A DNA stretch of 20,060 nucleotides from a virus, in IMG/VR virus record IMGVR_UViG_3300031706_000069, positions 1 to 20,060 of that record; one strand, written 5' to 3'. Under the pieces are notes generated by a model. It worked only from the letters and a program-made list of their open reading frames with translations. It was not told the origin of the DNA and made no database searches. Shown here piece after piece: positions 20,060 to 20,060 of the stretch (within the stretch, counting starts at the first letter, position 1; every line of letters starts with the position of its first letter). The position numbers and the translations under genes were made by a program.

Positions 20060-20060
20060 T

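Overview
This window is about half of the genome of a T7-like podovirus (Autographivirales type), or of an integrated copy of one. Every supported gene lies on the minus strand, so transcription runs from the right end (position 20060) to the left. The gene order follows T7: single-subunit RNA polymerase, SSB (gp2.5), endonuclease I (gp3), amidase-lysozyme (gp3.5), primase-helicase (gp4), DNA polymerase (gp5), HNH nuclease, exonuclease (gp6), small virion proteins (gp6.7/7.3 type), portal (gp8), scaffold (gp9), capsid (gp10) and tail tubular protein A (gp11, cut by the left edge). No bacterial gene is visible. The host cannot be named from the sequence. The T7 core combined with ThyX, a B12-dependent class II ribonucleotide reductase, PhoH, MazG and an integrase recalls aquatic or marine podoviruses, but that is an inference.

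Region by region, in the direction of transcription: (1) 20060-18275 is a lysogeny-type early module. A palindrome-rich control region precedes a 92-aa unknown gene, a MarR-like winged-helix regulator and a tyrosine integrase, with overlapping reading frames. (2) 18274-17890 is a 385-bp control region without a convincing gene. It holds three TGGTGCA direct repeats, a perfect TGGTGCA/TGCACCA inverted repeat, two larger hairpins, a possible sigma70 promoter and one phage promoter. (3) 17889-15397 is the RNA polymerase. (4) 15396-13784 holds the second phage promoter, a 41-aa gene, SSB, endonuclease I and lysozyme. (5) 13783-4547 is the replication and nucleotide-metabolism module. It starts with a promoter-like site plus an intrinsic terminator and continues through a small membrane protein, HTH protein, primase-helicase, DNA polymerase, HNH, ThyX, a 67-aa protein, exonuclease, DUF3310, glutaredoxin, MazG, class II RNR and PhoH. 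(6) 4546-1 is the virion module, starting with another phage promoter. A strong terminator lies between capsid and gp11, as T-phi does in T7.

The most informative non-coding signal is an 11-base word, ATGGTGCAACC on the plus strand (GGTTGCACCAT in the direction of transcription). It occurs four times, always in the same orientation and always between genes: before the RNA polymerase gene, just after it, after the lysozyme gene and after phoH. The wider form TTAGGTTGCACCATAG resembles the SP6 and K11 promoters (13 of 18 positions each for the copy at 4532). I read these as promoters of the phage's own polymerase that divide the genome into modules. The same TGGTGCA core recurs as clustered repeats in the integrase/polymerase control region. 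This suggests that a lysogeny regulator or the integrase may recognise a sequence related to the phage promoter.

Several genes too short for ordinary gene calling are supported by good ribosome binding sites or tight packing: 19 aa at 1493-1552, 46 aa at 2260-2400, 58 aa at 4346-4522, a 56-aa two-helix membrane protein at 13541-13711, and 41 aa at 15216-15341.
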